DNA of 5,412 nucleotides from Sphingomonadales bacterium UBA1936 (lineage in GTDB: Bacteria > Pseudomonadota > Alphaproteobacteria > Sphingomonadales > Sphingomonadaceae), in contig DDFE01000211.1 of assembly GCA_002336985.1 (NCBI GenBank), positions 2,481 through 7,892 on the forward strand, in the 5' to 3' direction. Shown piece by piece: positions 4,616-5,412 of this stretch (positions are counted from its first letter, which is position 1; every line of letters begins with the position of its first letter). Made by a program: the position numbers and the translations under genes. The notes under the pieces were generated by a model. It had not been told where the DNA came from. It saw nothing but the letters and a program-made list of their open reading frames with translations, and searched no databases.

Positions 4616-5412
4616 TCGGTCGAGTTCCAGTCGGTTTGGCGTTCGGTGAACCTCGTCGCGTTTCGCTTTTCGTCAAGGTCGATTACAAGGTTTGCGCGGT
4701 TGGGCATCTCGGCAAGGATGTGCCGAGTCAATCGTTCGTAATGCGCGATGAAACGGATCACCTGGTGATCGTCCATCACTCCAGCCGATCCGGCAGGGCT
4801 TACCGCCCGCAAGGCGTGTTCCTGTTCTAGCCGCCAGCCCTGCACGATCGAGAAATCCGGTGCGCGCAACATCGCCAGCATGTCGATGCGTGCGAACAGC
4901 GCCTGATAAGGCCCGGCCAGCGCCTCGTTCACGAAACTACGCCAGGAGCCGTCCGAGTCTTCAGAAGCTTCCAAAGCGTTGACAGGCACGGCGAGGGCGG
5001 CAGGCGGCTGGGGCAGGGCGCCGACGCACCATCCCTCGAACAGCACAATATCGATCGGTGCTGGAGCCGTCGGCCATGTCTCGGCAGGGCTTCTGTCATC
5101 GCGCGCCTTGTCGAAGCGCGGCAAGCGAATCGCTTGACCGGCGTCGATCCCGTGCAGCGTCGCGAGGCCTAGCGGGATATCGTGGGTGCCCGGCACGCCG
5201 CGGGTGCGCAGCAGCGGGTGAACGTCGCGCGCCAGGCGCTCACGCTCGGCTTTGGTATGATAGAGATCGTCGATCGAAAGCACGGCGGTGGTTAGCCCGT
5301 CGCTGCTGAGCGCGATCGCGAGCTTGTCGGCAAGCGTCGACTTTCCGCTGCCCTGCGCACCGCAGATGCCGACAACCAAGGGACTTTGCGGACGGCCGCT
5401 CCATTTCCGGGC
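4612..5412 (-). CDS. P-loop kinase, D-glycerate 3-kinase family (COG4240), 5' end outside window
   Basis: This is a cytoplasmic ATP-dependent kinase of the plant-type glycerate kinase/yeast Tda10 family, expected to convert D-glycerate to 3-phosphoglycerate. Numbering from TTG at 5379, the Walker A motif GAQGSGKST is at 7-15 (K13) and SIDD at 35-38 holds acidic residues after strand 2. RGVPGTHD (60-67) and LPRFDKA with DDRSP (86-98) are family signatures. LFEGWCVGA (113-121) is the Walker B-like segment, and WRLEQE (182-187) lies near the end. The frame stays open with no stop from 5379 to 5412, and the family has residues before the P-loop, so that TTG is probably internal and the real start lies beyond the edge; 266 residues are visible. 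Its stop overlaps the lldD start by four bases, so the two form an operon. The family call is firm. The substrate is by family, and older annotations call members uridine or pantothenate kinase-like. Confidence 0.87.
   Translation of the reverse strand, partial: ARKWSGRPQSPLVVGICGAQGSGKSTLADKLAIALSSDGLTTAVLSIDDLYHTKAERERLARDVHPLLRTRGVPGTHDIPLGLATLHGIDAGQAIRLPRFDKARDDRSPAETWPTAPAPIDIVLFEGWCVGALPQPPAALAVPVNALEASEDSDGSWRSFVNEALAGPYQALFARIDMLAMLRAPDFSIVQGWRLEQEHALRAVSPAGSAGVMDDHQVIRFIAHYERLTRHILAEMPNRANLVIDLDEKRNATRFTERQTDWNSTE

Noticed and set aside
3834..4676. 280-codon open frame on the - strand
   Set aside because: It is an out-of-frame reading of lldD and the end of the kinase gene, with no domain.

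Overview
The window looks like chromosome from a GC-rich alphaproteobacterium, most likely a sphingomonad of the Sphingomonadales/Erythrobacteraceae kind. This rests on the protein flavour, the strong GC bias at third codon positions, and TTAA/TAAC clusters resembling alphaproteobacterial CtrA boxes. The genus is inferred and was not searched. There is no insertion sequence, integrase, CRISPR array, rRNA or recognisable tRNA, so this reads as core or near-core genome.

Layout. On the + strand, the window opens inside the 3' end of an aldehyde dehydrogenase of the coniferyl aldehyde dehydrogenase/class 3 type (to 431). After a 92-base spacer comes a complete membrane c-di-GMP protein of about 803 residues (524-2935). 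It has one N-terminal transmembrane helix, a periplasmic CHASE2 sensor, three more helices, a decayed GGDEF domain (signature replaced by DDGVF) and an EAL phosphodiesterase domain that keeps the catalytic residues. Directly after its stop lies an AT-rich cluster of four TAAC elements, including one CtrA-like site. This is followed by an imperfect hairpin, a good ribosome binding site, a 24-codon ORF (3018-3092) and a textbook intrinsic terminator with a GAAA tetraloop (3113-3147). Together these form a compact small transcription unit, the least explained and most interesting element here.

On the - strand, converging on that unit, is a two-gene operon read right to left. A P-loop kinase of the D-glycerate 3-kinase family (COG4240/plant GLYK/yeast Tda10 type) runs off the right edge at 5412. 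It overlaps by ATGA an LldD-type FMN-dependent L-lactate dehydrogenase (3365-4615). A 25-base near-perfect inverted repeat (3336-3360) sits 4 bases beyond the lldD stop.

How the genes work together. The kinase and LldD are very probably co-expressed and point to assimilation of two- and three-carbon hydroxy acids: L-lactate to pyruvate, and D-glycerate to phosphoglycerate. The CHASE2-EAL protein would lower c-di-GMP in response to a periplasmic signal. The small unit behind it could be cell-cycle or CtrA controlled, but that is inference from motif resemblance only.
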